Position numbers and translations under genes: made by a program
DNA from: Panax quinquefolius
Taxonomy: Eukaryota > Streptophyta > Magnoliopsida > Apiales > Araliaceae
Direction of reading: 5' to 3'
NCBI GenBank assembly: GCA_020205615.1
Contig: CM035170.1
Span: forward strand, 35,216,123 to 35,280,122
Length of the DNA stretch: 64,000 nt
The notes under the pieces: generated by a model
What the model was told of the DNA's origin: nothing
What the model saw: the letters and a program-made list of their open reading frames with translations, nothing else
The model's database searches: none
Part shown: one piece after another, positions 22,244 to 34,240 of the stretch
How positions within the stretch are numbered: position 1 is the stretch's first letter
Layout of the letters: every line of letters begins with the position of its first letter

Positions 22244-23998
22244 TGTTGGGTAAAATCTAATTACGCACAACACGCAAGTATACGTGGTCAACAAGTAATA
22301 AAGTGAAAGTAGAGTATCGTTCCCACGAGGAATTATTAAATAAAAATTACCAAGTACTAACCCGTTACCAACTCAATCTTATTTAAACGAATGAATTTCA
22401 ATTTATAATTAAACTACTATTAAATTCCACTAGTTAAATTAAGATTATGTAGATTTAAGATCACAACTTCACTTATTGCTTCATTTAAGTTAACACACTT
22501 CTCATCAATTATTCTCTATCATGAATTATTAATCAAGAACACTAAAATAGATAAAATCACCTCTCGATGCATAATACCCATGCTCACTTAAATCCACATA
22601 TGATAGAATTAAGCAAGACACCCTAATTAACTAATCCACTATATCTCTATGTGAATTATAATTAAAAAGGATTTAAAGCACAAGTTCTCTATAAGATTAC
22701 ATATGATGTAAAGGCATATCTCTATCCTAAACACGAATCATAAATTCCATCTATGCAGAAATCACAAACACATGCTATCATGATAAGATCTAAATCAATA
22801 CTTCATCTCTCGAGTTCATATAGATTATCACGATAATTATTAGCTAGGCAATTAAGCAATTAAGTCCAAATCACAATAGACAATCCTCACGATATAACAT
22901 AATAATTGATAGCGAAGCATATTAAAATAAACTACACAATAAGATCCATTGTAATCTCAAACAAAGAATTAGTTCATGATTATTGAATTAAAACTAAGAA
23001 TCCACATTTGAATATTCATTAAAAGATACATATAGAAGAAGATAAGAAGATATAATCTATTGTCTGTAGATTTGAAGCTCCGTCCTTGCTCCTACTTTGA
23101 ATCTTCAATGGTCTCCAAGTTGCTTCAATCTCCAAATCTAACAAGAACTAATGTTCTGATCTAATTTACTCTAATCTAATCTAATGGCATCCTACAAAAC
23201 TAGCCTATCTCTCCTCTCTTTTATGCCTCTCATCATGTATTTATAGTTCTAATGGATACCTTACCCAGTTAGGCAACTAGGAATCCTATTTTAGCTCAAA
23301 TTGGACATCAAATAACTCAATTCAGCTATTTTCCCACTGACTAGCGCGCCCGGTGCTCTTCCTAGGCTATTTTGGGCATGGCCCACGCTACTATAGCAGA
23401 AGAACTGATGGACTAGCGCGCCCTTAGCACGGTCCGCGCTACTCTATTTTCTGCTGCGACGTCCTTTGGTAAAACAGGCATAACTTTTGATCCGCTAGGA
23501 GTTACGAGGCCTGCCACCTATCAAATTAAATCTATCGACGAGATCTACAACTTTCATACTTTGCGAATTGAAAGAATCGGATCGGATCAATATTGAAATC
23601 GAGCTCGAAGTAGATGCTATGTAAATGGCAAGCATGACAACTCTTAACTTTGGTCTTTGTTGATAAAAAAGTCATAACTCTCGCATCTGAACTCCAATTG
23701 GGATGATTCAAGATAGTCCGGAAAGCTAAGAAGTAGATCTATAATAAAATCCAAGTTCCAAGCCAAGAACATGCATCCCACTTGGTGTTAAAATCCCATC
23801 AATCTTCCCTTCTTGCACTTGCTTGCGTATTTTAGTCCAAAAGATGTCCGAATTGTTTTCCCTTGCTTCTTCATGCCAATGTTATGTCATAGCCTACAAA
23901 ATAACATAAAATATATGAAAAGTAACTAAGAAATATAAGTTTAAACAACTAGTTCAAGTAATAGATATCGGATAAGTAGGTATAAAACCTACTTATCA
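22244..23998 (-). mobile_element. Element C 5' LTR
   Basis: Collinear with 17366-19118, same termini and terminal hairpin (arms 23971-23980 and 23988-23997). TATA candidate at 23238-23248 on the minus strand. The GC-rich motifs near 23335-23450 differ from those in the other LTR at several positions. Confidence 0.92.
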
Positions 23999-24003
23999 CG
24001 TAT

Positions 24004-24040
24004 ACTTGCGCGTGTTTAGTGATCGAGTTTCCGACCAACA
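24004..24040 (+). mobile_element. Element X, right end of LTR
   Basis: ACTTGCGCGTGTTTAGTGATC then GAGTTTCCGACCAACA completes the X LTR after the CGTAT duplication. No primer site follows, so this is the downstream end of a 3' or solo LTR. The next 94 bp (24041-24134) are AT-rich and unrecognised. Confidence 0.6.
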
Positions 24041-24134
24041 ATTACATACCGTAATATATCAAAAGACTTACTTATTCATAAAGTAATATAATACTTAAAC
24101 ATTCATATTAAACTACTCTTGAACTTTTTATGTG

Positions 24135-24234
24135 NNNNNNNNNNNNNNNNNNNNNNNNNNNNNNNNNNNNNNNNNNNNNNNNNNNNNNNNNNNNNNNNNN
24201 NNNNNNNNNNNNNNNNNNNNNNNNNNNNNNNNNN
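24135..24234. other. Assembly gap of 100 N
   Basis: Exactly 100 undetermined bases, the usual placeholder for a gap of unknown size. The 5' part of D and the missing 3' half of E should lie here, so the real gap is probably many kilobases. Confidence 0.97.
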
Positions 24235-24682
24235 ATCCACATCGTAAAAATATCGAGTTTGAATCGGTGGTTATGTTTTCTTGAAGGTCTCTCCTTGGAA
24301 AGGAAAGATCGTGTTTGGAAAGAAAGGAAAATTGAGTCACGATTCATTGGACCATTTGAAGTCTTGAAGAGAATCGAGAAGTAACGCATCGAGGTAGCCT
24401 TACCTCCAAAGACTCGAGAATGTCCGAACGTCTTCTATGTTTACGTATTTACGACCCTACAAAGCCGATTACAAGCATGTAATTGAATACGAACCCCTAC
24501 ATTTTGAGAAAGACTTATCTTACGAAGAAATTCCTGTCCAAATTGTCGACCGAAAAGAACAAGTTCTCAGAAATAAAGTTATACCTTCTGTTAAGGTAAT
24601 TTGGAGGAACCACAACGCTGAAGAAGCTACATAGGAACTTGAAGAGAATATGATGAAGAATTACCCTCATTTATTTACTTAA
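24235..24682 (+). pseudogene. Element D: integrase C-terminus and chromodomain-like tail
   Basis: Right after the gap the sequence reads, across two frames, [21 protein letters not shown], then [39 protein letters not shown] and RNHNAEEAT, followed by a TAG (24632-24634, where B has TGG) and ELEENMMKNYPHLFT with a final TAA. This is the same integrase end as in B. Frameshifts lie between 24240 and 24437. Everything upstream is lost in the gap. Confidence 0.85.
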
Positions 24683-24694
24683 TTATGTGTAAGA

Positions 24695-24798
24695 GATTCT
24701 GGGGACAGAATCTTTGTAAGGGGGGGAGAATGTAACGGGTCAAATTTAATTTATTGAGTAGTGATTCTAGGGGCAAAATCCTTTTAAGGGGGGAAAGA
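24695..24798 (+). promoter_or_regulatory. Element D duplicated hairpin and polypurine tract
   Basis: GATTCTG-GGGA-CAGAATC (24695-24712), purines AAGGGGGGGAGAA, then TGTAACGG (24731); 68 bp on, a decayed copy GATTCTAGGGGCAAAATC, AAGGGGGGAAAGA, then the true LTR start TGTGACG (24799). Same layout as in B. Confidence 0.7.
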
Positions 24799-27579
24799 TG
24801 TGACGAACGGGATTTTGTAAATTTATTTTAATATTTATTGAATTAAATAAATATTTTTCGATGATTTAATTATTGGATTAAATAATTAATAGATGCAATT
24901 GTGGTAGATTAATTTAATTATGTGTTACATTTATTAAATTAATGTAGACAATAATTATTATTCGAAGTATGTCATTATGTGAGCTTATTGTATTAAATGA
25001 AATATTTAATAAGCATAATGTTATTTAATTAATTTAATTATTAATTAGAGAGTTAATAATTTGACATTATTTATTTATGAGAAATTTAATTATGTGACTA
25101 TTTGAATTTATGGGAATTTATTATATTTTATTTAAAACAAATTAAATAAGATATTGATTTAATTTATAAAGGAGTGTGACATTATTGTAACTATATGATA
25201 AAAAGTTTTATTAAAATAAAGAGCTTTGAACTTAGTTTGTTAGCCAAATGAGGCCTTAGGAGGAGTTGGGGGCAGTTAAACCACGAATGGAATAACTGAC
25301 CTCAACTCTGCGCATAAAGGCTCAGTTGAGTTTAACTTACGTATTTTTCATTTTAGTTAATTGAGAGCCAGAGAAATCACAGAGCGAGTTTGAGAACTTT
25401 GAGAGAGATTGTGATACTGTGATTAAAGGAGAAGAAGTGTGAGAAATTGGGAATAGTTGTCACCCTGTGTAATCTAAGCAGAGTATTCAAGGGTAATCCC
25501 TTCTTCCCAAATTTTAAAGTTACGTCATTTAGTTTTTATAAAAATGGTTTTCATATTTCGTAAAGTCTCTCGTGAATTGGGAAATGATGATTTTTATAAG
25601 AATATGTGTAATAATTTGAGTAGTATAACATGTTTATTATGTAGACCATATCATCAGTATCATAAAATATGTCGTTATACGATGACTTGTTATTTCAAAA
25701 TTACAATGTATGGGTTTTGGCCTTATGGCCCTATAAGTGGTATTTAATGCGTTGATCTTATATTATCTCTAAATTTTACACTCGTATATTATTATACATG
25801 TTGATACGAAGAGACCAAACTTTAAACGAATGGATTCGGTGTTATAACGAAACCGTAGTGTCAATTTTTATGTTTTATTTTCAAAACCTTCAAGAACATG
25901 AAAGTCAGAGAAATTATAGATTTTAACTCTATGATTATGTATTTTAATGGGTTAAAACCATTCTATAAATGTTGGTTTATGTTTATGCATGAATTATAAC
26001 ATGTGTATATGATTAATTTCTTGTAGTAGTAATTTAATTAGAGTTTTTGAAAGCGTTGTTCGCAATTTTCGCTAATTGCAGTTTCAGTTTTATTCATCAT
26101 CATGCCATTCTCAAGGCTTATGTCTGTACAAGCACAGCATTGCATGCATTAGGTCTCAAAACCACAACAATACTATGCACAGCAATACTTAGCCTGTAGT
26201 ACAAAAGTGGTGTCGCAGCGCCACTCTCTAGAAAGTTCAGAAACGAAAATTTTAAAGTGTTAAAGTCCATGAATGTGATGTTAACTTAATGTAATGAACA
26301 TAAAATTATGTTATAAGTATAATGAGATGTTAAAATAGATACTTAGCATGTAAATAACATAATTACATGTGGATTGAATTATTGATTACATAATTAAATT
26401 ATTATTCATGAAGTGATATTATGTGACAGTAAATGTGATAATTTGACTAAGTATAGTTAATAATCAAAGTAGACAAAGAGAATTAATTTTTATGATTATT
26501 TAAGTTATAATTAACTGGTATCGTGAATGTGAATGGTATGTAGGATTAAATTCAAAGAACGTGCTTAGTTAAAGTGTAATCTACGCACGAGGCAAGTTTC
26601 CTAATCCTATTTGTCATTATTGTTCAAGTTATTATTTACCTCGAGTAAATTATCATTATTATTATTCAAGTTCAAATGTTATATTAAAGATTGATTATCT
26701 TTTCAAAGCATGATTCAGTTATACAATAATTGTCCTATTGTATACTTTTTGAGATTATTATTCAAAATTGAATATCATTATTGTTGAACCTTATTAGACT
26801 AGTGAACTTTATTGATTCAACTAGTCCTTAGTTGATGAACGTTCTAAATTTCAGAACCCTTATTGAATTATCCAAACCAAACTTCCTTTGGTGCGGACTT
26901 GAATGTCAAATCCGAGATGAACAACCTCGTAAAGGGATTTACTTATCGTTAACGTTAAGATATTGTGCACGTGATGGTACTAAGGGTTGATCCCCAAGTA
27001 CGAGTAGAAAGGTCCATAGTCTTATGATCATTAAAGGTTTCAAGTATAACCCTTGATAACCTAGGACATAGTTCAAGGTCTTTTGACCCTCAGAATTCTT
27101 TTGATTCTTGTTATTCATTCTTGATTCAAAAGTTGAGCTTTTATTCCGATGTCTTTGATTTACTTGCATGTTATTATGCTGTTATTTCATTATTATACTT
27201 GTGGGCAATAGTGTTCACTCTTGCTTAATAATAACATTGCATTTAAGAACGAAAGAACTATTGAACCTTCCACTAGTAAAGGCAAGGGCAAAGTTAACAA
27301 ATGATGAAGAATTGGTATTTTATTTGATGATGTATTTATGTTAGACTTGATTTAATGATGTTGTTAAGACTTATTTGTTTATGATTCCGCACAGATGTTT
27401 AAGGTTAGTTTAACCTGGGATTGTATTATTATTATTCGGATTCTGTAACCCTTAAGGGGAAGATTTTTATTCTATCTATTGCGTGGCTTGCATTTATTAT
27501 GGGTAGATAGATAGATGATATTTGTACAGTGAACACCAAATCCCGTGGAATCGAAGTACCCGGATTTGGGGGTGTCACA
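24799..27579 (+). mobile_element. Element D 3' LTR
   Basis: Starts TGTGACGAACGGG and ends GGGGGTGTCACA, 2.8 kb. Related to the B/E LTR in general plan (GA-containing leader near 25370-25440, TTGTGCAC block at about 26963, ends with GGATTTGGGGGTGTCACA) but a different family. It inserted into the RNase H region of E at 27580. A motif AGTGGTGTCGCAGCGCCACT lies at 26206-26225. Confidence 0.88.
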
Positions 27580-29151
27580 TTACTATACACCACAAAATTC
27601 CCTGTATCATCAGGCAATGACAACACATGTGATGTACTTAACCTCTTCTTCAATTTGTGAAAACTTTCCTCACACTTCTCCGTCCAAACAAACTTAACTA
27701 CCTTCCTTGTTAAATTCGTCAACGGGGTCGCGATTTTGAAAAAATTTTGAATAAAATACCTATAGTAACCTGCCAACTCTAAGAAACTCCTTATCTCTGA
27801 TGGTGTTTTCGGCTGATCCCAGTTTACTACAGCTTCAACTTTTGATGGATCTACCAAAATTTTGTCTTTATCAATAACATGCCCGAGAAATTATACACGT
27901 TCCAACCAAAACTCACATTTTGAAAATTTTGCGTACAACTTCTCTTTCCGCAATGTCTCTAATGTCACTCTTAAGTGTTCAACATGTTCTTCCATGGTTT
28001 TAGAATACACCAGGATATCATCAATAAACACCACCACAAATTTATCTAAGAAAGGTTTAAACACCCTGTTCATCAAATCCATGAACATTGTAGGTGCATT
28101 GGTTAAACCAAATGACATAACCAGAAACTCGTAATGACCATACCGAGTTCAGAATGTCATCTTCGGTACATCTTATGGCCTCACCTTTAGCTAATGATAA
28201 CCACTCCTCAAGTCTATCTTTGAAAAAAACCTCGCACCTTTCAGTTGATCAAACAGGTCGTCGATCCTTGGTAACGGATACTTATTTTTAATTGTGACCT
28301 TATTTAATTCTCTGTAATCAATGTAGAGCCACATCGATCCATCCTTCTTCTTAACAAATAACACTGGCGCTCCTAATGGCGATACGCTCGGCTGGATATA
28401 CTTCTTGTTGAGCAATTCTTGTAATTGCACCATCAACTCCTTCATCTCTACCGGGGCCATTATGTATGGTGCCTTAGATATCGGACCCGTTCCTAGTACT
28501 AAATCAATCACGAATTTGATTTGTCGATCTGGTAGAAGTCCCGGCAAATCGTCTGGAAATTCGTCTGCAAAATCTCTTATGATCGGTATCTCTTCTAACT
28601 TCACACTCTTCTTTTGTGTATCAACTATGTAGGCTAAGTATCATACACATCCTTGTCTTAACAACTTTTTGGCTTTCATCACTGTCAGACAACTTGCTTG
28701 TCGAGGTGACTTGTTTCCATAGAACACAACCTTTGACGGAGTCATAAGGTTAACACACTTTCTTTGGCAATCAATTACTGCCCCGTGATTGAATAACCAA
28801 TCCATTCCCCAGATAACATCAAACTCACCCAGTCTAATTGGTATCAAGTCTACCCTCATCTCTTGACCCTTTATAACCACTCTACAATTCTTATATATGA
28901 ATCTAATAGGAATCACTTCCCTATTTGCAATCTCTATGCTCAAAGGATAATCTAATTCTTCTTGAGGAAAATCTAAGTTCTGAGCAAATTCATCGGATAT
29001 AAATGAATAAGTAGCACCCGAATCAAATAGTACATAAGCATTAATACTATTAATCGGAATGATACCTGACACCACATCCTTAGACTGAACAGCATCCTAC
29101 ACGGTCATATTGAAAGTTCTCGCAGTAGGTTGGATTGATTGTGTTGGTCCA
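27580..29151 (-). pseudogene. Element E protease, reverse transcriptase and start of RNase H
   Basis: One reading frame from 29151 to 27580 broken only by point stops (28641, three between about 28150 and 28193, 27891), no frameshift. Protease: VVSGIIPINS, LFDSGATYSFIS with intact [71 protein letters not shown], then FGLTNAP and [11 protein letters not shown] with the catalytic Asp pair kept. RNase H is cut at NFVVYSN by D. The upstream part continues beyond G at 36787. Confidence 0.9.
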
Positions 29152-30670
29152 TGTAGGGTTTCGACACAGAAACGCACAGCGTAAATAGAATAATTTAAAC
29201 CAAATTCGAAACCCTATACAGGATCCATGCGAAAAATAATTAATTCAGTGGTTAGAAATTATACCGATTAAGAAAGCGATTAAACGATGCGGTCGAATCT
29301 CCAACGCAATTCGAACGAACTGCATCTCTACGGTATCCAAACGAATGCTCCACGAATCGTCCTACGATCTACAGAAGAAGGAATCGCGGTACTAGCCACC
29401 AAGGATGAGGATTTACGAAACTATTTTCTCTAGTCTCTCTCTAAGAGCGGCTAGGGTTTTTGTTTTGATTAACTTTCCAAAGACGCTGATATATCATATA
29501 TATAGTAATAAATCGGAATTAATCAAAAACTCTAATCTAATTAAAATAAAATCTGAATTTATATATATATTATATCTTAATTAAGTCTTACTTAATTAAT
29601 ATATATACATATACAAAGCATACTTTAATTTAAATTTGTGATTTAAATACTATCAATCATATTGATATATTTAAATCCTTACAATTTAAATTAATTCCCT
29701 TTTAATAACGTTCTTTGTGTGTGACCTTATAGGTTATTATTACGTTGGCAATAATTTTAAAATCATATTATAAAATTATAAACAGTGAGCGGCATCTAGT
29801 AATACATCACTGCTACCCATGTAATAATAAGATCGATGATTCTATGCAACCTTTTTATGACCAATGTTTCAATGTAATTTAATCCTTTTAACCTTAATAT
29901 CCTAGATTAAACTCGAGTCATGGAATGTGTCATACTCTTCATAATTTAATCTGAGTTTTCTTGATCAATGAGTAGACTGTATGAAACAAATCAATATTTG
30001 AGCATGGCCATGCATTTCGTAGTCCTACTCAATCAAGAGGCCTATGGATATCACCCCTAATATATAGGATGGTTAAATTCCATCTAGATCACTCATATTC
30101 CTCACACGATTCATGATGTACCCATTAATCACCTTTATAGTCCACCCTATTAAAGGTGACATTTGATGATATCAAAGTACATAAATTCTCGTGTAGAAAT
30201 ATAGTGATTTCAGGTCGGAGGACCATTACATCATTGTCACTATGAGAATCGCTAATGACACTTCGATGCTCCACATAGAATTCTCATGGTGGGTCTGTCC
30301 AGTACATCGTTCTCTAACACATACCTATGCATTGACTTAATATCTCATATATTTATGACCAATGAGATTTGGTCATCAGTCAATCCACATACTAGTCTCA
30401 ATGCATCATTGTTGTCCTATCAACAATGGTACTCGACTAGGGACATTTAAGAGCAATGATACTAATTGTAATTATATAATCTCATGTTCAAGTCACATAC
30501 TTGAAACTATATAAATTGTATCACTATTCTAAGGAATTTTATTATGTTAACATTTATATAACGCAGTAAATAAAACCATAATAAAATCATTCATTTATTT
30601 AATCAAATATAATATCAAAATGTTAAGCAATTATATCAAATAATTGGCCTCTAGGGCATAAACTCTAACA
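29152..30670 (-). mobile_element. Element G 3' LTR
   Basis: In element orientation starts TGTTAGAGTTTATGCCCTAG and ends GAAACCCTACA. Collinear with 35274-36781; it has 16 extra bases near 30247-30265 (around ACTTCGATGCTCC) that the other LTR lacks. Confidence 0.92.
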
Positions 30671-30684
30671 GTCTCCCACTTGCA
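30671..30684 (-). promoter_or_regulatory. Element G polypurine tract
   Basis: Minus strand GTGCAAGTGGGAGAC directly before the 3' LTR, the usual copia form. Confidence 0.75.
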
Positions 30685-31819
30685 CTAGAGCCAATCACTC
30701 ATGTATCTAATACCCATGGAACTAGTGTGACCGTCGTGCTTCTGCTGTGACAAAGCCTTAGTCAGTGGATTTGCAACATTATCATCTGTTGGCACTCTTC
30801 CTATATGTACAACTCCTCTATCAATGATTTCACGGATGAGATGGTACCGCCTAAGTATATGCTTGGATCATTGGTGAGATCTGGGTTCCTTAGCCTGTGC
30901 AATGGCTCCATTATTATCACAGTATAGAGCAACCGGATCAATAATGGTTGGAACAACACGAAGTTCAATGATGAACTTTTTAATCCATACAACCTCCTTG
31001 GCTGCACTAGAAGCAGCAATATACTCAGCCTCTATTGTATAATTAGCTACTGTCTCTTGCTTCAAACTTTTCCAGCTAACAGCACCACCATTAAGGCAAA
31101 ACACAAAACCTGACTGAGACTTATAGTCATCATTGTCAATCTGGAAACTAGCATCTGTGTAACCCTTTACTGCAAGTTCGTCTTCACCTCCATATACCAA
31201 GAATGAATCCTTAGTCCTTTTCAGGTACTTGAGGATATTCTTGATTGTTGTCCAGTGACCTACACCTAGATTCGATTGGTATCTGCTCGTCATGCTCAAA
31301 GTATACGAGACATCCGGACGAGAACATATCATTGCATACATGATAGATCCAATTGCCAAAGCATAAGGGATCTTTCTCATATTCTCCTCATCATCTTGTG
31401 ATTTAGGGCATTGGGCCTTAGAGATCTTTACACCATGAGTCACTGGTAAGTTTCCTCTTTTCGCCTCTTGCATGCTGAACCATTTCAACACTTTATCAAT
31501 ATATGTACTTTGACTTAGGCCGAGCATTTTTTTCGATCTATCTTATAGATCCTAATACCTAAAATGTAGGCAGCATCGCCCAAATCTTTCATGGAGAAAC
31601 ATTTTCCTAACCATGTTTTTACAGCATGTAAGGAAGGAATGTCATTCCCAATAATTAATATGTCATCAACATATAATACTAGGAATACAATGTGACTCCC
31701 ACTAACCTTCTTATATACACAAGGTTCATCTTCATTTTTAATAAAGCCAAATTATTTGACTGCTTCATCAAATCGAAGATTCCAACTCCGAGAGGCTTGC
31801 TTCAATCCATAAATGGATC
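30685..31819 (-). pseudogene. Element G pol: copia reverse transcriptase end and RNase H
   Basis: Starts at the break with F in SIYGLKQASRSW, then LYVDDILIIGND (the YVDD catalytic box of copia RT), MKDLGDAAYILGI, LGLSQSTYIDKVL, then RNase H with YTDASFQ, SGFVFCLNGGAVSWKS, EAEYIAASSAAKE and LYCDNNGAIAQAKEP, ending in TDDNVANPLTKALS and a TAG that overlaps the polypurine tract. Defects: a TAA in the region before FGFIKNED (about 31750), a 1-bp loss near 31545 and a TGA after RSHQ (likely from CGA). It would encode cDNA synthesis. Confidence 0.93.
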
Positions 31820-32246
31820 TGTGAGACCCCAGATTTTATGAATAAATATTTAATTTTCTCGAAATAATTTTTTAAAATTATGGTGTGGATTTGATATAAT
31901 GTTATAGTTGTGGGTAGTATTTATAAATTTTGCAAAATACGCAAGTTGTTATATAATATTCGATTAGTCGGGGAATATTCTTTTTGTCGAGGAATATTTG
32001 TACGACGATACAATTATTGGTGGACCCCACAACAGAATTAATGTCGGATTGAGAAAACGACAAAAATACTTTATGAAAGTAACGACGGAAGTTTTACCAT
32101 TAACTGTTGAAACACTCGGTGTTAAAAGTACAGTAATACGCGTGGTTGCATAGTATCACACGGTATTGATTATTGATGCTTGTGTGGGATGTCACTAGTT
32201 TTGTTCAATCGGATATTCGGGACACTTTTCATGTCGGAGTACCTTT

Positions 32247-32372
32247 CACGAGTTACTATTCATGAGTTACTATTCACGAGTTACTATTCACGAGTTACTA
32301 TTCATGAGTTACTATTCACGAGTTACTATTCATACATTACTATTCACGAGTTACTATTCACGAGTTACTATT
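32247..32372 (+). repeat. 14-bp tandem repeat, nine copies, upstream of the F promoter
   Basis: Nine head-to-tail copies of CACGAGTTACTATT with variants CATGAG and CATACA, 126 bp. It gives a 14-residue repetitive ORF in every third register, which is not a protein gene. At the same LTR position M has an unrelated 19-bp repeat. Confidence 0.92.
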
Positions 32373-32469
32373 CACCCGATTCTATTATTCACTATAGTAT
32401 TGTGCATTCGGGTATTTAAGTATAATATTATTCCATGAGGAGATGTGCTAATTTTTCAGAATGCTGGTC

Positions 32470-32640
32470 AAGATATAATAATGTAAGTCAATATGGACCG
32501 TTGGTGGAGTTATAATAGTAAATCAATATGGATCATTTGATTTAAAGTTTTAATAGTAAATCAGTATGGGCCGTTGTTTTAAGTTTTAATAGTAAACCAA
32601 TATGGACCGTCCGTTTAATAGTAAATCAATCTGGACTGTT
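32470..32640 (+). repeat. About 40-bp repeats with AATATGGACCGTT core
   Basis: Four to five diverged copies of a unit containing AATAGTAAATCAATATGGACC between the 14-bp array and the TATA box. Confidence 0.7.
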
Positions 32641-32670
32641 CATGAATTAGTTACTATTCATTCCATTTTC

Positions 32671-32680
32671 CTATAAATAG
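32671..32680 (+). promoter_or_regulatory. TATA box of the F LTR
   Basis: CTATAAATAG, followed about 50 bp later by GA-rich sequence. The same ten bases occur at the matching place in M (63266). Confidence 0.6.
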
Positions 32681-32829
32681 AAGTTCATTCCTTCATTATT
32701 TCTTATGAATTCACTGAAACTCTAGAGAGAGAAACTATAGAGAGAAAGAAGAAAAGTATTTTGTTACTTCACTTTTCTAATATCCAGTTTCTTCTAAGGT
32801 AGAGAATATTATTTGTTATACCCGTAAGG

Positions 32830-33140
32830 GTTATTATTTCTTTTGTATTCATGAAGAGAACTTTTGTTATTCTATTCTTTATTATTCTGTTGGAATAACC
32901 TGTATACGCGGAATACCCTATACTTGGTGAAATTCTTCTAATATTCCGTTCTTTATTATTTTGTCGGAATATCCTGTCTGTGCATTTACGCCAGACCTCG
33001 TTCCATTATTTATTATTTTGTCAGAATATCATGTGTGTGCATTTACGCCGGACCTTGTTCCATCCTTTATTATTACATTGGAATATCTTATGCATGCGTT
33101 TCTTATACGTGGTTCCGTTATTTATTATTCTGTGGAATAA
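32830..33140 (+). repeat. About 60-bp tandem repeats in transcribed part of the F LTR
   Basis: Five or so diverged units each with TTTATTATTxTGTxGGAATA and a GTTCC start. M carries a homologous array at about 63425-63690. Confidence 0.75.
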
Positions 33141-34240
33141 CTCACTGTCTATGGGTCTATCGCATGCATGGTGATTTCTTTTGTTATTCCATTCTTTATT
33201 ATACTCAGTTGGTTAAAACTTTGACTTCTATACTCCATGTAATTAGTGGAATATCCTTAATATTTGCGCTTCATCCAGTATCTTTTCATGGAAATATTTT
33301 TCTGAGCATTCTTGAATTTTACTATACAAAGCAGTATCGTGTTGACAATTTGGACGTTATCATTTCCAAGATAAATTAATTCTTGAACTTGTTTTATTGA
33401 ATTCTTATAGCATTGTCATCATCCTCATGTTTATATTTTGTTGAAAGACATTTGTGGCTTGTAGTGCATAGATGGACTTGGTATGATTGTGACCAGGGAT
33501 TATTCGGTGTAATCATGACCGTAATGTTACAAATGATGTGGTAAAAGTCCTCATTGGCCCGTAGTGCATTGATGGACAGTTGTTGGCATGATCATGACCA
33601 TTAATGAATACACAAATATTCTTGGCCCGTTGTGCATGGATAATTGTGGTCGTGATACTAAAGAATATCCTTGGTCGTAGTGCAGGGATGATTCAATGAT
33701 GTGGATTATTTATTAAGCTGAGTCCCAACGATAAAAGTGATGAAAAACCTTTTAAATCATAAAAGATAGTAGATTTCATTCTCTACTTGACTCTTTTAAT
33801 GGATTGCTTGTTCCGCTGCAGTTAAACTTGATATTTATTATATTTTATTAGTTTAACATTGTTGAAGGCTAACGATAAATTATTCTGCATTATCTTAGTC
33901 ATAATATTTCTTACTGGGCTAGTTGAGCTCACCCTTTTACTTTTATTGTTCTCTTCAGGAAATGAGAACGTATCTGGGACTAGTTGGAGAACAGAGTGAT
34001 GGTCTTAGAAGGTGCATTAGTAGTCCTCACTATTCTGTGAAATAGTGTGATAATAATTGTAATGAGGACTCCTTTTGAGTTTGTATACTCTCTAGTAGAC
34101 AATATTTGTATTCAAACTCACAGTTTATGTTTTGTCATATTGTACACGAAAGTTGTATTATTAAGTTATATTTGAATTCTGTACCATGTATCTGGCGACT
34201 CAAGATGGGTGATGTATACCAAATTTTTGGGGCGTCACAG

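Larger units (their letters stand above)
17366..23998 (-). mobile_element. Element C: complete non-autonomous Athila-like element, 6.6 kb
   Basis: Two near-identical LTRs of about 1.75 kb (17366-19118 and 22244-23998) surround 3.1 kb. The target duplication CGTAT is exact (17361-17365 and 23999-24003), and joining the flanks restores the X LTR end. On the minus strand the order is 5' LTR, Asp-type primer site, one ORF, a 3' UTR with a block shared with Athila element L, a palindrome array, polypurine tract, 3' LTR. There is no protease, reverse transcriptase or integrase, so it must have moved with enzymes from another element. Confidence 0.93.
31820..34239 (+). mobile_element. Element F 5' LTR
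   Basis: Starts TGTGAGACCCCAGATTTTAT, ends GGGGCGTCACA, 2.42 kb. It carries four different tandem-repeat zones (32247-32372, about 32470-32640, about 32830-33140, about 33440-33700), a TATA box at 32671 and a GAGAGA-rich leader near 32723-32750. Confidence 0.92.

Noticed and set aside
24130..24384. ORFs spanning the N run
   Set aside because: The translated X stretch is the assembly gap; only the part after 24235 is real sequence.
32247..32372. Possible CRISPR-like array
   Set aside because: The repeats are head to tail without spacers, within a plant LTR.
32180..32419. ORF with repeated RVTIHELLFTSYYS units
   Set aside because: It is a translation of the 14-bp tandem repeat upstream of a TATA box.
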